Shown piece after piece: positions 1 through 8,099 of a DNA stretch of 64,000 nt; the stretch's first letter is position 1; each line of letters begins with the position of its first letter. The stretch is from Flavobacteriales bacterium (GTDB lineage Bacteria > Bacteroidota > Bacteroidia > Flavobacteriales_D > Parvicellaceae), in contig JAQXDK010000007.1 of NCBI GenBank assembly GCA_029251405.1, positions 34,883 to 98,882 of the forward strand, read 5' to 3'. Under the pieces are notes generated by a model that was not told the DNA's origin, did no database searches, and worked only from the letters and a program-made list of their open reading frames with translations. The position numbers and the translations under genes are program-made.

Positions 1-273
1 GGTAATAAAATCGAAAAAGATATTATTTTTAAAAAATCATATTGTGTCAATGATTTTAAAAGTGATTATAACGCATTCAAAGGAAACGCCTACGGTTTGG
101 CAAATACCCTCAGACAAACCGCAGTTTTAAAGCCAGCCATGAGAAATAAAAAAGTAAAGAATTTGTACTACACTGGTCAACTAACTGTTCCAGGCCCAGG
201 TGTGCCGCCTTCAATAATTTCGGGGCAAATCGTTGCTAATGAGATTCATAAACAATTAAAAAAAGCTTCATGA
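1..273 (+). CDS. crtI: Phytoene desaturase CrtI, C-terminal end (partial)
   Basis: About 90 codons of an open frame enter from the left edge and stop at TGA 271-273. The segment YYTGQLTVPGPGVPPSI followed by SGQIVANEI is the conserved C-terminal signature of CrtI-type phytoene desaturases, where the FAD-binding fold closes. CrtI converts phytoene to lycopene at the membrane, feeding the cyclase and hydroxylase encoded downstream. Its stop overlaps the crtB start by 4 nt (ATGA, 270-273), so the two are probably translationally coupled in one carotenoid operon. The N-terminal dinucleotide-binding domain lies outside the window, so full length cannot be judged. Confidence 0.93.
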   Translation, partial: GNKIEKDIIFKKSYCVNDFKSDYNAFKGNAYGLANTLRQTAVLKPAMRNKKVKNLYYTGQLTVPGPGVPPSIISGQIVANEIHKQLKKAS

Positions 274-1106
274 TAAATTTATACCACCAAATCTCCAAAG
301 AAACCAGTAAAAGCATAACCCGCTTATATAGCACGAGTTTTTCTTTTGGAATCAAGTTACTAGATAAAAGTATACACGACGATATTTATTCTATTTACGG
401 TTTTGTTCGTTTAGCTGATGAGATCGTAGATACTTTTCATAATTTTCCAAAGGCTGAGTTGTTGCAAGAGTTCAAAGAAGACACTTACAAATCCATCGAT
501 AGAAAAATAAGTGTTAACCCTGTCTTACATGCTTTTCAAATGGTTGTAAACAAATATTCTATAGATCTTAAATTAGTTGATAAATTTTTACATAGCATGG
601 AACAAGATTTAGACGACATTCACTATTCAAATGATGCCTACCAAGATTATATAGTTGGTTCTGCTGAGGTGGTTGGTTTAATGTGCTTGAAAGTTTTTGT
701 TAACGGTAACCAACCTTTATATGAAAATTTAGAAGATTCAGCTCGAAGATTAGGTGCTGCATTCCAAAAAATTAACTTTTTAAGAGACGTTAAGGCTGAT
801 TATCAAGAATTAGGTAGAACTTATTTTCCAGGGGTTGATTTAGAGAAATTTACTCGAATTGAAAAACTAAAAATTGAAGTAGATATCCAAGATGATTTTA
901 AGCATGCTTTAGAAGGTATTATTAAGCTACCTTCCTCTTCGAAACTTGGTGTGTATGTTGCCTACAGATACTACTACTCACTTTTCAAGAAAATTAAGAA
1001 AATTTCGTCTGAAAGATTAATGGAAGAAAGAATAAGAGTTCCAAACACTAAAAAGTTATATATTACCTTTGAGTCGATGTTTCAAAATCGTTTTAATTGG
1101 ATTTAA
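270..1106 (+). CDS. crtB: Phytoene synthase
   Basis: A 278-residue squalene/phytoene synthase family protein. It condenses two geranylgeranyl diphosphates to phytoene, the first committed carotenoid step. Both Asp-rich Mg-diphosphate motifs are present: DEIVD at residues 50-54 and RDVKAD at about 172-177, the latter followed by the family's ELGRTYFP segment. Length fits bacterial CrtB (about 280 residues). The ATG overlaps the crtI stop and the 3' end overlaps the crtZ start, so expression is likely operonic. No frameshift or missing catalytic residue is seen. Confidence 0.95.
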   Translation: MINLYHQISKETSKSITRLYSTSFSFGIKLLDKSIHDDIYSIYGFVRLADEIVDTFHNFPKAELLQEFKEDTYKSIDRKISVNPVLHAFQMVVNKYSIDLKLVDKFLHSMEQDLDDIHYSNDAYQDYIVGSAEVVGLMCLKVFVNGNQPLYENLEDSARRLGAAFQKINFLRDVKADYQELGRTYFPGVDLEKFTRIEKLKIEVDIQDDFKHALEGIIKLPSSSKLGVYVAYRYYYSLFKKIKKISSERLMEERIRVPNTKKLYITFESMFQNRFNWI

Positions 1107-1552
1107 TTAACCTAACAATTTTAGTAGTTACTTTTTTTTCTATGGAAGCTGTAGCCTGGTTAACCCATAGATACATTATGCATGGATTTTTCTGGTATTT
1201 TCATAAAGATCACCACACAAGAGAAAACAAAGGGTTTTTCGAAAAAAATGACTTTTTCTTTTTAATATTTGCTTTGCCTGGTTCTATACTTATAATGTAT
1301 GGGATTGAAACAGGAATAATTTTTTTTCCATTCTGGATTGGTTTGGGTATTACTGTTTATGGGTTTGCATATTTTTTTGTCCATGATTTATTCATTCATC
1401 AAAGAATAAAAGTTCTCAAAAATACCAAAAACAAATATCTTCTTGGAATAAGAAGAGGCCACAAGGTGCATCATAAAAAACTATCAAAAGAAGATGGAAA
1501 GTGTTTCGGTATGTTATTCGTCCCATTGAAATACTTTAAACAGTACAAATAA
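1097..1552 (+). CDS. crtZ: Beta-carotene hydroxylase CrtZ
   Basis: A 151-residue membrane di-iron hydroxylase of the fatty-acid-hydroxylase superfamily. Four His clusters are visible: HRYIMH, HKDHH, HDLFIH and HKVHH, the usual iron ligands. Several hydrophobic helices separate them. CrtZ hydroxylates the beta-ionone rings of beta-carotene to give zeaxanthin. The start is TTG 1097, inside the end of crtB. The first ATG (1141) would remove the hydrophobic N-terminus that precedes the first His motif in relatives, so TTG is preferred. It lies between crtB and the lycopene cyclase, as in many marine flavobacteria. Confidence 0.93.
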   Translation: MDLINLTILVVTFFSMEAVAWLTHRYIMHGFFWYFHKDHHTRENKGFFEKNDFFFLIFALPGSILIMYGIETGIIFFPFWIGLGITVYGFAYFFVHDLFIHQRIKVLKNTKNKYLLGIRRGHKVHHKKLSKEDGKCFGMLFVPLKYFKQYK

Positions 1553-1557
1553 TACCC

Positions 1558-2259
1558 ATGCATCATTATCTGTATTTAACAGTTCTTCTTTCTTCTTTCG
1601 TAGTTCCTTTCATTTTTTCTTTTCATAAGAAATTACAATTTCATCGTCATTATAAGTCTTTAGCTATCGGGTTACTTTCAATGATAGTAGTTTTCATACC
1701 GTGGGATATTTGGTTTACAGATTTGGGTGTTTGGGGTTTTAATCCGTATTATCTTTCTGGTATTTACTTTTTTAATCTCCCTTTAGAGGAATGCCTTTTT
1801 TTTATTTTAATTCCTTACTGTTGTATTTTTACTTATCATGTTGTTTGGACATTATCTAAAAACAAATCCTTTAAACCAATGAGAAAAACTACTTATACTT
1901 TTAGCTTGGTTTTATTCATCTGTGGCATGTTTTGTATTGGAAAAGTATATACATTTTACACTTTTATAGGTTTATCAATAGTTTTTCTTGTGGCTCCATA
2001 TGTAGTTAATATGCGTGTGTTTTTTAAAACATTTATAATTTTAATAATTCCTTTTCTAATTGTTAACGGAATTTTAACGGGTAGTTTAATCGACGATCAA
2101 ATTGTGTGGTACAACAATGAAAACAATCTAGGAATTAGATTGTTTACGATTCCTTTAGAAGATATTTTTTACAATTGTTTTATGCTATTATTAGTGATGA
2201 TGGGTTACCAATCATCCTTGAATAAAAAATCTGATTTAGATTCTGAAATTAGCCTTTAA
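1558..2259 (+). CDS. Lycopene beta-cyclase, CrtYcd-type membrane protein
   Basis: A 233-residue polytopic membrane protein with two lycopene-cyclase-domain repeats. Each carries the acidic signature PLEE/PLED at a helix end: PLEECLFF near residue 75 and PLEDIFYN near residue 200. This is the heterodimeric CrtYc/CrtYd cyclase type fused in one chain, common in Bacteroidota, and unrelated to FAD-dependent CrtY. It would cyclise lycopene to beta-carotene, the substrate of the upstream CrtZ. It begins 5 nt after crtZ, and its last 24 nt overlap the convergent phosphatase/ArsC-like gene. The family is clear; the exact product profile is inferred. Confidence 0.88.
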   Translation: MHHYLYLTVLLSSFVVPFIFSFHKKLQFHRHYKSLAIGLLSMIVVFIPWDIWFTDLGVWGFNPYYLSGIYFFNLPLEECLFFILIPYCCIFTYHVVWTLSKNKSFKPMRKTTYTFSLVLFICGMFCIGKVYTFYTFIGLSIVFLVAPYVVNMRVFFKTFIILIIPFLIVNGILTGSLIDDQIVWYNNENNLGIRLFTIPLEDIFYNCFMLLLVMMGYQSSLNKKSDLDSEISL

Positions 2260-2670
2260 ATATTCTTCAGAAAAATTCTTTATTTCTTGCCGGCAGTTGT
2301 CAAACTCAAGTTGGATTTCCTCTTTATTTCCAACAACTTTCGAAGGGTCTTTAAAGTTTTGATGTGTGAAATGTGTTTTTTTTAAAAAAACTGGACAACT
2401 TTCATTTGCGTGATCACAAACCGTTATAACATGTGTTATATTTTCATTAATATATTCATCTATCTTATTTGAAGTCTGACTACTAATATCAATATGGTCT
2501 TTTAGCATAATTTCTGCTGCCATAGGATTAATGCCTTCAGCTTTAATACCTGCACTTAGAATATTGATTTTTAATTTCATTTTATTCTTAAAGAATTTAA
2601 AATAGCCTTCAGCAATTTGACTTCTACAACTATTACCAGTACAAATTATAAGAATGTTAGTGTTTTCCAT
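2236..2670 (-). CDS. Arsenate reductase (thioredoxin-coupled ArsC) / LMW phosphatase family
   Basis: A 144-residue low-molecular-weight tyrosine-phosphatase fold. The P-loop CTGNSCRS starts at Cys10. Two further cysteines, Cys85 and Cys92, sit in VCDHANESCPVF, seven residues apart, matching the redox Cys pair of thioredoxin-coupled ArsC. That triad favours arsenate reduction over protein dephosphorylation. No arsR, acr3 or arsB neighbour is present, so a detoxification operon is not supported here. The gene converges on the lycopene cyclase with a 24-nt 3' overlap and diverges from the histidine kinase across a 48-bp gap. Confidence 0.8.
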   Translation of the reverse strand: MENTNILIICTGNSCRSQIAEGYFKFFKNKMKLKINILSAGIKAEGINPMAAEIMLKDHIDISSQTSNKIDEYINENITHVITVCDHANESCPVFLKKTHFTHQNFKDPSKVVGNKEEIQLEFDNCRQEIKNFSEEYLKANFRI

Positions 2671-2675
2671 CAGTT

Positions 2676-2683
2676 CAAATTTA
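2676..2683 (-). promoter_or_regulatory. Putative Bacteroidetes -7 element for the ArsC-like gene
   Basis: Reads TAAATTTG on the minus strand, matching the Bacteroidota -7 consensus TAnnTTTG. It lies only 5 nt upstream of the ArsC-like start codon, so the transcript would be almost leaderless. No convincing -33 TTTG is seen. Confidence 0.3.
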
Positions 2684-2696
2684 GTATTTAAGTTGT

Positions 2697-2704
2697 TATC
2701 TTTG
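2697..2704 (+). promoter_or_regulatory. Putative Bacteroidetes -7 element for the histidine kinase
   Basis: Reads TATCTTTG, an exact TAnnTTTG match, 14 nt before the histidine kinase ATG at 2719. No good -33 TTTG is seen at the usual distance. Confidence 0.4.
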
Positions 2705-2718
2705 TTATTATTTAGCTA

Positions 2719-3759
2719 ATGAAAATAAACACTCCCTTAAAAGTTACAGCATTAATTTCACTTGTAACCGCATTAATTTTGGTCGCTTGCTTATACTTCG
2801 TATCAGTTTTTAATAATATTGAGATCACTCTTGGTATTTACTTTCTTATATTCTTTATTTTTTTAAGCTTTTCAGCTATCACTACTTATATACTTCTGGA
2901 GTTCTTTATAAATAGAAAAATTCGTCTTTTATTTAGAATGGTCCAGGACTATAAAGTTTCTAATTCTGATTTTAAACTCAGCATGAGTGAGGATGTACTA
3001 TCTACAAGTGAGGTGAGAATATTACAACTAGCTAAAAGAAGCAGTGAAGAATTACTCAAGCTTAAGTCTGAAGAGAAATTTAGGAGAGAATTTATTGGAA
3101 ATTTAGCTCACGAGTTAAAAACACCTATTTTCAGCATACAAGGTTATATATTAACATTATTAGAAGGTGGTCTTGAAGACCCTAGTGTGAATCGTAAATT
3201 TTTAGATCGATCGCTAAAGGGGGTAGATAGAATGAATAAAATAGTAATGGACTTAGATATGATTTCTAGATTCGAGTCTGATAGGGTAAATATGAAGTTT
3301 GGCGACTATAATTTGGTTGAATTGTGTCAAGAAATTTTTGATGGTTTAGAACTTAAGGCCCAAGAGAAAAATATTTCTCTAAAATTTGCAGAAAACTATT
3401 TGAATCCGATTATAGTTAAATGCGACAGAGATAAAATAGGTCAAGTGATTCAAAACCTAGTTGTCAACGCAATTAACTACTCGGACGCTGGGTCAGAAAT
3501 TATCATAAGGTTTTTAGACATTGAGTCAAATATTTTAATCGAAGTTGAAGATAATGGGTTAGGTATCAATCAAAAACACATAAGTAGACTTTTTGAGCGT
3601 TTTTATCGAGTAGATAAAAGTAGAGCTAGAAATGAAGGTGGTACTGGTTTGGGACTTTCAATTGTAAAACATATTGTTGAATCTCACGGCCACACTGTTC
3701 AAGTGAGAAGCACAGAGGGTGAAGGTTCAATTTTTTTCTTTACCTTAACAAAAAATTAA
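2719..3759 (+). CDS. PhoR-like sensor histidine kinase
   Basis: A 346-residue membrane sensor kinase. Two N-terminal transmembrane helices (about residues 9-31 and 38-62) flank almost no periplasmic loop. A short linker follows, then HisKA with the phosphoacceptor His131 in NLAHELKTP. The ATPase domain shows the N box (NAINYSD), G1 (EDNGLGI), F box (FERFYRVD) and G2 (GGTGLGLSIV). It should autophosphorylate and pass phosphate to a response regulator. The family is usually paired with a PhoB/OmpR regulator, but none is adjacent. The minimal extracytoplasmic loop suggests it senses a membrane or intracellular signal. Confidence 0.88.
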   Translation: MKINTPLKVTALISLVTALILVACLYFVSVFNNIEITLGIYFLIFFIFLSFSAITTYILLEFFINRKIRLLFRMVQDYKVSNSDFKLSMSEDVLSTSEVRILQLAKRSSEELLKLKSEEKFRREFIGNLAHELKTPIFSIQGYILTLLEGGLEDPSVNRKFLDRSLKGVDRMNKIVMDLDMISRFESDRVNMKFGDYNLVELCQEIFDGLELKAQEKNISLKFAENYLNPIIVKCDRDKIGQVIQNLVVNAINYSDAGSEIIIRFLDIESNILIEVEDNGLGINQKHISRLFERFYRVDKSRARNEGGTGLGLSIVKHIVESHGHTVQVRSTEGEGSIFFFTLTKN

Positions 3760-3769
3760 ATTTAATATT

Positions 3770-4651
3770 ATGATAAGCTTTTACAGATTAAGTTCTTTAT
3801 TGTTAGTTATGACAATGTTTTTTTCAAGTTGTTCAAAAGAAGGTTGTACGGATCCTATTGCAGAAAATTACGATGCTGATGCAAAAAATGATGATGGAAA
3901 TTGCGAATATATTTTGGGATGTATGGACGAGAGTAGCATTGCTTACAATAGTTTAGCGACTAAAGATGACGGCAGCTGTGTTTACCTGGACAATACTAAA
4001 AGATCTTTAGTTTTTAAAGCTACTGCAACATGGTGTACCTACTGCGGAGAATGGGGAGCGGAATATGTTAATAATATTTATGCTGATTTCTCTGGAGATG
4101 CTGAGGTAATTGCTCTTCATAGCAATGACGATTTTTCAGTTGATATCGGATATAACTTTTTGTCTACACTTAATCCTTCAGGAGTTCCTTCTTTTTATTT
4201 AGGTTTAAATCCGATGGGTAATGCTGGTTACGGTAACGTTTCTAACCTTATAACTTCAGAGCTTTCCAATCCAAGTCAAGTTTCTATGGCTGTTACTTAC
4301 ACGGTTGAAAATGGAGAAATGAATATAAAGGTTCTATCACAATTAGAAAATCAATTTGCTGGTGACAATTGTTATTTAGCTATGTATGTCATGGAAGATG
4401 GACAAGTTGCTCCACAAGAGGTAAATGGAACAGGAACAGTTTCAAATTTTGTTCACAATCATATATTACGTTCAGAAGCTAACGGTTCTACTTTTGGTGT
4501 TCCAATATCATTTACAAATGGGATAAACAATACTGAAATCACAACACCATTGGTGCCTAATTCTATTTGGACGCATGAGAATTTATATGTAATTGCAGTA
4601 ATTTGGAAACAAAACGGAAATTCTTACGATTTCATCAATTTAAGAAGGTAA
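3770..4651 (+). CDS. Omp28-like lipoprotein with CxxC and two GCxDxxAxNY repeats
   Basis: A 293-residue secreted lipoprotein. The signal peptide ends in a lipobox with Cys21 (FFSSC). Two copies follow of the Bacteroidota short repeat GC.DP.A.NYD......DDG.C.Y (residues about 25-46 and 50-73). Then comes a thioredoxin-like Omp28 domain with ATWCTYCGEW, its Cys pair at residues 89 and 92. Omp28 relatives are outer-membrane proteins of poorly known function; the CxxC suggests a redox or disulfide role. It lies 10 nt after the kinase gene and just before a paralogue, so all three may be co-transcribed. Confidence 0.75.
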   Translation: MISFYRLSSLLLVMTMFFSSCSKEGCTDPIAENYDADAKNDDGNCEYILGCMDESSIAYNSLATKDDGSCVYLDNTKRSLVFKATATWCTYCGEWGAEYVNNIYADFSGDAEVIALHSNDDFSVDIGYNFLSTLNPSGVPSFYLGLNPMGNAGYGNVSNLITSELSNPSQVSMAVTYTVENGEMNIKVLSQLENQFAGDNCYLAMYVMEDGQVAPQEVNGTGTVSNFVHNHILRSEANGSTFGVPISFTNGINNTEITTPLVPNSIWTHENLYVIAVIWKQNGNSYDFINLRR

Positions 4652-4657
4652 TCAGCT

Positions 4658-5521
4658 TTGTTCTTTATCAATCAGAATAATAACAGATTTTTTAGGAATT
4701 TTTTTTTCTTGTTTTTCACTTTTTTATTAGTGTTTTCTTCATGTAAAAAAAAAGGTTGTAGAGACCCCTTTAGTTTAGCCTATGACAATACGGCTACTAA
4801 AGATGACGGAAGTTGTACTTATCCAGAAAACGATAGGAAATCATTAATTTATTATTCCACTGCAACTTGGTGTCAGTATTGTGGAGATATAGGTAAAGAT
4901 TTTGTCGACGATATATCAGTAGATTTTCCTAATTCTCAAGTAATAAGTTTGCATAAAAATGATGTATTAACTTCTGATATTAGTTTTCTGACCCAAGCTT
5001 ATTTAGATTCTGTAAATGGACAATTTGGATGTCCTCATTTTTATTTAGCTTTAAATAGCGTTGTACAACCTTCATATAGTCCAAATAATTTTAACCAATT
5101 AAAAAGTGCAGTGAATGGTGATTTACTGTTGTTTTCTAAAGTTAATTTAGATTTGGACTATTCTATAAACGGCAATATGATGAATGTGAAAGTTCAATCA
5201 AAGTTAGCAACCAATGTGACAGATGATAATTTTTATTTATCTACTTATATATTAGAAGATGCAATAGTTTCAGAACAAAATGTTTTAGGAACCTATAGTC
5301 CTAATTTCATACATAATAATGTATTAAGAAAAGAAGTATCTGACTATGCTGATGTGTTTGGAACCCCTTTAATTTTCAATCAAAATGGAGACAACTTAAC
5401 TTCTTTTTACGAAATCCCATTAGATTCAACTTCCAATTGGAACTACAGTAACTTATATGTTGTTGCTGTTGTTTGGCAAAAAATTGGTGATAATTTTAAT
5501 TTTATTAATCTCGAAAAATAA
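4658..5521 (+). CDS. Omp28-like lipoprotein, paralogue of the preceding gene
   Basis: A 287-residue paralogue of the upstream lipoprotein. It has a signal peptide with lipobox FSSC, one GCRDP...DDGSCTY repeat instead of two, and a thioredoxin-like domain with ATWCQYCGD (Cys72 and Cys75). It is in the same reading frame as its neighbour, separated only by TAA plus two codons. No ATG is available, so TTG 4658 is the best start and gives a sensible signal peptide with Arg residues before the hydrophobic core. Tandem duplication with loss or gain of a repeat is inferred. Its stop abuts the convergent glycosyltransferase stop with no gap. Confidence 0.7.
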   Translation: MFFINQNNNRFFRNFFFLFFTFLLVFSSCKKKGCRDPFSLAYDNTATKDDGSCTYPENDRKSLIYYSTATWCQYCGDIGKDFVDDISVDFPNSQVISLHKNDVLTSDISFLTQAYLDSVNGQFGCPHFYLALNSVVQPSYSPNNFNQLKSAVNGDLLLFSKVNLDLDYSINGNMMNVKVQSKLATNVTDDNFYLSTYILEDAIVSEQNVLGTYSPNFIHNNVLRKEVSDYADVFGTPLIFNQNGDNLTSFYEIPLDSTSNWNYSNLYVVAVVWQKIGDNFNFINLEK

Positions 5522-6568
5522 TTATAACCCAACTTTTTCAAAAGCTGTAAAAAGTAATTCATTAGGCAGCTCCTTTTTTTCAATTTTTATGGGCTTAAAA
5601 TCTGATTCTTGTAGATTAATTTGTCCTTGTCTTTGAAATTTAAGATCGTTATTTTTTTTATGATATAAGGCCAAATACTCTTGCTCAGTTTGTCCTGGGG
5701 TAGGCACAAGATTTATTTTCTTTTGTAAATAATAATAATCCATTAAGCTACTGTATCCAGATCTGCTTATAATAAGCTTTGAATTATTTATCAATTCTTG
5801 AAATTCTCTGGTTTTTAAGTGTGGAAATATGCTAATATTATTAATGTTTTTTTCCTTTACAGCTACTTTTCCACTTATAATAGCACAAGGTTGATCTTCT
5901 TTTGTAAAACAACTGGTGATTTCTTTCTCAAACAAACTTCTTTGTGGTTCTGGTCCAGATATTATTGCTAAATATTTATAGTTATGGTTTTTTTTGATTT
6001 TTTTAAATTCGTAAAACCTGGACAAAGGTCCAATTTTTGAGTTAGGAATAGTGCTCTCTGATAGTTTGCCAGAAAAATCGGAATTGCTAAAATCAGGAAC
6101 CCAACAAAAATCAAATTTTTTAATAAAATATTTATTTATTGAGTTAGCAAGTCCTTTTAATATAAATGGTCCTTGGATGTTTAATTGGTGAGTGATGATA
6201 ATATTAAGTGTTGTAGTTCCTCTGAATCCAAATCTATTGTCTGATATAACAACATCAACCCTATTTTCACTAATTATTTTTTCTACTTTTTTTCTTTCTA
6301 AGTATGCTCTAAATATAAACTTGGGTGTTTGTCTTATAATAGTGATGGTTTGATTTTTCCCCACACTGTATTTTGGAGAATATCCTTTAATGAGAATATG
6401 TTTTAAATTCTTAAATTCTTTTCGGTAAATTTCTTCAGCAACATGATCTCCGCACGTTATGATTTTATGACCTCGTTTAATTAATTCATTTATTATGGGA
6501 ATGGTCCTTACAATATGTCCTAATCCCCAGTCTAATGGAGCAATTAATATATTTTTTTTGCTATTCAG
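5522..6568 (-). CDS. MurG-like glycosyltransferase family protein
   Basis: The open frame runs to 6568 and gives 348 residues. A shorter start at GTG 6364 would delete the conserved N-terminal ILIAPLDWGLGHIVRT segment, the first nucleotide-binding strand and Gly-rich loop typical of this Bacteroidota family, so the long form is preferred. The only codon upstream of that motif resembling a start is CTG 6568, which overlaps the engB stop as CTGA. The C-terminal half has the GT-B pattern (SGPEPQRS and ISRSGYSSLMDYY, like MurG). Donor and acceptor are unknown. It is last in a four-gene reverse operon with engB and two lipid acyltransferases. Confidence 0.72.
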   Translation of the reverse strand: MNSKKNILIAPLDWGLGHIVRTIPIINELIKRGHKIITCGDHVAEEIYRKEFKNLKHILIKGYSPKYSVGKNQTITIIRQTPKFIFRAYLERKKVEKIISENRVDVVISDNRFGFRGTTTLNIIITHQLNIQGPFILKGLANSINKYFIKKFDFCWVPDFSNSDFSGKLSESTIPNSKIGPLSRFYEFKKIKKNHNYKYLAIISGPEPQRSLFEKEITSCFTKEDQPCAIISGKVAVKEKNINNISIFPHLKTREFQELINNSKLIISRSGYSSLMDYYYLQKKINLVPTPGQTEQEYLALYHKKNNDLKFQRQGQINLQESDFKPIKIEKKELPNELLFTAFEKVGL

Positions 6569-7167
6569 ATTTTAAATTGTGAATTGTTTTCTCCAATAAA
6601 TTTTTTTATTTCTTCCAGTCCAGTTTGTTTGGCGGAAGAAGTAATGAAGTTGATAGGGAAGTGTTCCCAGGTTTTCAACAACTCATCTTCGTAATTCATT
6701 CTGTTTTCTTCAACTTCAATCTTTTTGAGTTTATCTGACTTTGTAAAGCATATAACAAACGAAATTTCATTTATTGCACAATACTCCATGAATTCTATGT
6801 CTATTTTTTGTGGTATGATCCTCAGATCTATTAGTAGAAATACTGTTATTAAATTAGGTCTATTTTTTAAATATTTTAAAGTGAATTTTTGAAATTCCTC
6901 TCTTGATTTTTTAGATATTTTAGCGTATCCATATCCTGGTAAATCTGCAAAATAAGTGTTATTGTTTATAAGAAAATGATTGATTAATTGTGTTTTTCCA
7001 GGCTTTCCGGATGTCTTAGCTAGTTTTTTCACATTGCAAAGAGCATTTATTAGTGAGGATTTACCAACGTTAGATCTACCAATAAATGCATATTCAGGAA
7101 GGTTGGCTTTTGGGCATTTTTTCCATTCAGTATTGCTGCAAATAAAATGGGCGTTATTAATATCCAT
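6565..7167 (-). CDS. engB: Ribosome biogenesis GTPase EngB (YihA/YsxC)
   Basis: A 200-residue TrmE-Era-EngA-EngB-type GTPase. G1 is GRSNVGKSS at residues 30-37; GKTQLINHF, G3 DLPGYGYA, G4 TKSDK and G5 TSSAK follow in order. The length is usual for the family. EngB assists late assembly of the large ribosomal subunit and is generally essential. It lies 5 nt after the GlsB-like gene, and its TGA overlaps the glycosyltransferase start, so it is probably translated from a transcript shared with envelope-lipid genes. Confidence 0.95.
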   Translation of the reverse strand: MDINNAHFICSNTEWKKCPKANLPEYAFIGRSNVGKSSLINALCNVKKLAKTSGKPGKTQLINHFLINNNTYFADLPGYGYAKISKKSREEFQKFTLKYLKNRPNLITVFLLIDLRIIPQKIDIEFMEYCAINEISFVICFTKSDKLKKIEVEENRMNYEDELLKTWEHFPINFITSSAKQTGLEEIKKFIGENNSQFKI

Positions 7168-7172
7168 TTAAT

Positions 7173-8099
7173 TTATTTGATGTAAGTGTTGATGTGTCTA
7201 TCTTTTTTTTCAGAATAGATGTCTTCAATAGAAATTAAAATACCTGTTTCTTCTACTTCTCCAAATTTGGTGTTTAATGCTGTTCCAAATGTTCTCATAG
7301 TTAACGATAAGTTCATGTATGCTGCAATAAGTGGTGGAAGAGAGCAGTTAAGGTTCTTAAGATTTTTTATTAAACATTTATAAGCTAAAGGGTAGGTTAG
7401 GTTTTCAATTTCTTTTAAGAAATAATCAATTTGGTGATTTCCTGAAAGTGGTTTTTTTGCGGTAATCCAATTTTCTTTATTTGGGAAAAATGAACTCATA
7501 AATCCCAATATTAAATCTCTACCTTTTGGGTTAAAGTCTTTATACATTGTAACCTTTCCAAAGAAATATTTTATTTCAGGAAAATCAACAACAAGAGCTC
7601 CTAGTCCATCCCAAAGATTATCTAAAGAAAATATGCTTTTTCTGTTTCCAGACGAAGGCTGATAAGCGGGTTGTACAAATGATCTGCCTAGTTCAATTGT
7701 GTAAGGAAAGATGTTGTTTAGGAATTCATTACTAAAATTAAATAAATGATTCGTAGCAGTCTGGTCATATTTTTTTGAGTTAAGAACATCTGTTCCAATT
7801 AGAAATCGATATCCTCCAATAATTTTTTTTTCCTCTGGATCCCATACTAAAAGTTGTTTATAGTAGGCTTCATCCCTAATATCATATTCGTCTAGATCAT
7901 ATGATTTTCCTGTACCACCCCCTGAACTCCTAAATGAAAGTTCTCTAAGTCTACCAATTTCTAGTGTAGTATTTGGTTGCTTTTTGTAGTCAACTATATA
8001 AATTTCATGGTTACAATAGTTGGTTTTTCTAATAAAAGCATCATTATTTAACTCCTCTTCAATTTTTTTTGTAGATACAGCATCAATAATTTTCTTCAT
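7173..8099 (-). CDS. N-acyltransferase, GNAT/hemolysin-like (GlsB-like)
   Basis: A 308-residue member of the OlsB-like N-acyltransferase group. Typical segments are EIGRLRELSFR, the tract SGGGTGKSYDLDEYD, IIGGYRFLIG, ELGRSFVQPAYQ and YFFGKVTMY. In Bacteroides the adjacent GlsB (N-acyltransferase) and GlsA (PlsC-like) make glycine lipids; GlsB N-acylates glycine with a 3-hydroxy fatty acid. This gene overlaps the PlsC-like gene by 4 nt (ATGA, 8096-8099) in that arrangement, so glycine-lipid or another amino-acid lipid synthesis is inferred. The substrate cannot be read from the sequence; ornithine is the main alternative. Confidence 0.75.
   Translation of the reverse strand: MKKIIDAVSTKKIEEELNNDAFIRKTNYCNHEIYIVDYKKQPNTTLEIGRLRELSFRSSGGGTGKSYDLDEYDIRDEAYYKQLLVWDPEEKKIIGGYRFLIGTDVLNSKKYDQTATNHLFNFSNEFLNNIFPYTIELGRSFVQPAYQPSSGNRKSIFSLDNLWDGLGALVVDFPEIKYFFGKVTMYKDFNPKGRDLILGFMSSFFPNKENWITAKKPLSGNHQIDYFLKEIENLTYPLAYKCLIKNLKNLNCSLPPLIAAYMNLSLTMRTFGTALNTKFGEVEETGILISIEDIYSEKKDRHINTYIK

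Noticed and set aside
2236..2670. An arsenic resistance operon
   Set aside because: The ArsC-like gene has no arsR, arsB or acr3 neighbour.
4649..4660. The two Omp28-like genes as one gene broken by a nonsense mutation
   Set aside because: Each has its own signal peptide with lipobox and a complete thioredoxin-like domain, so they are tandem paralogues.
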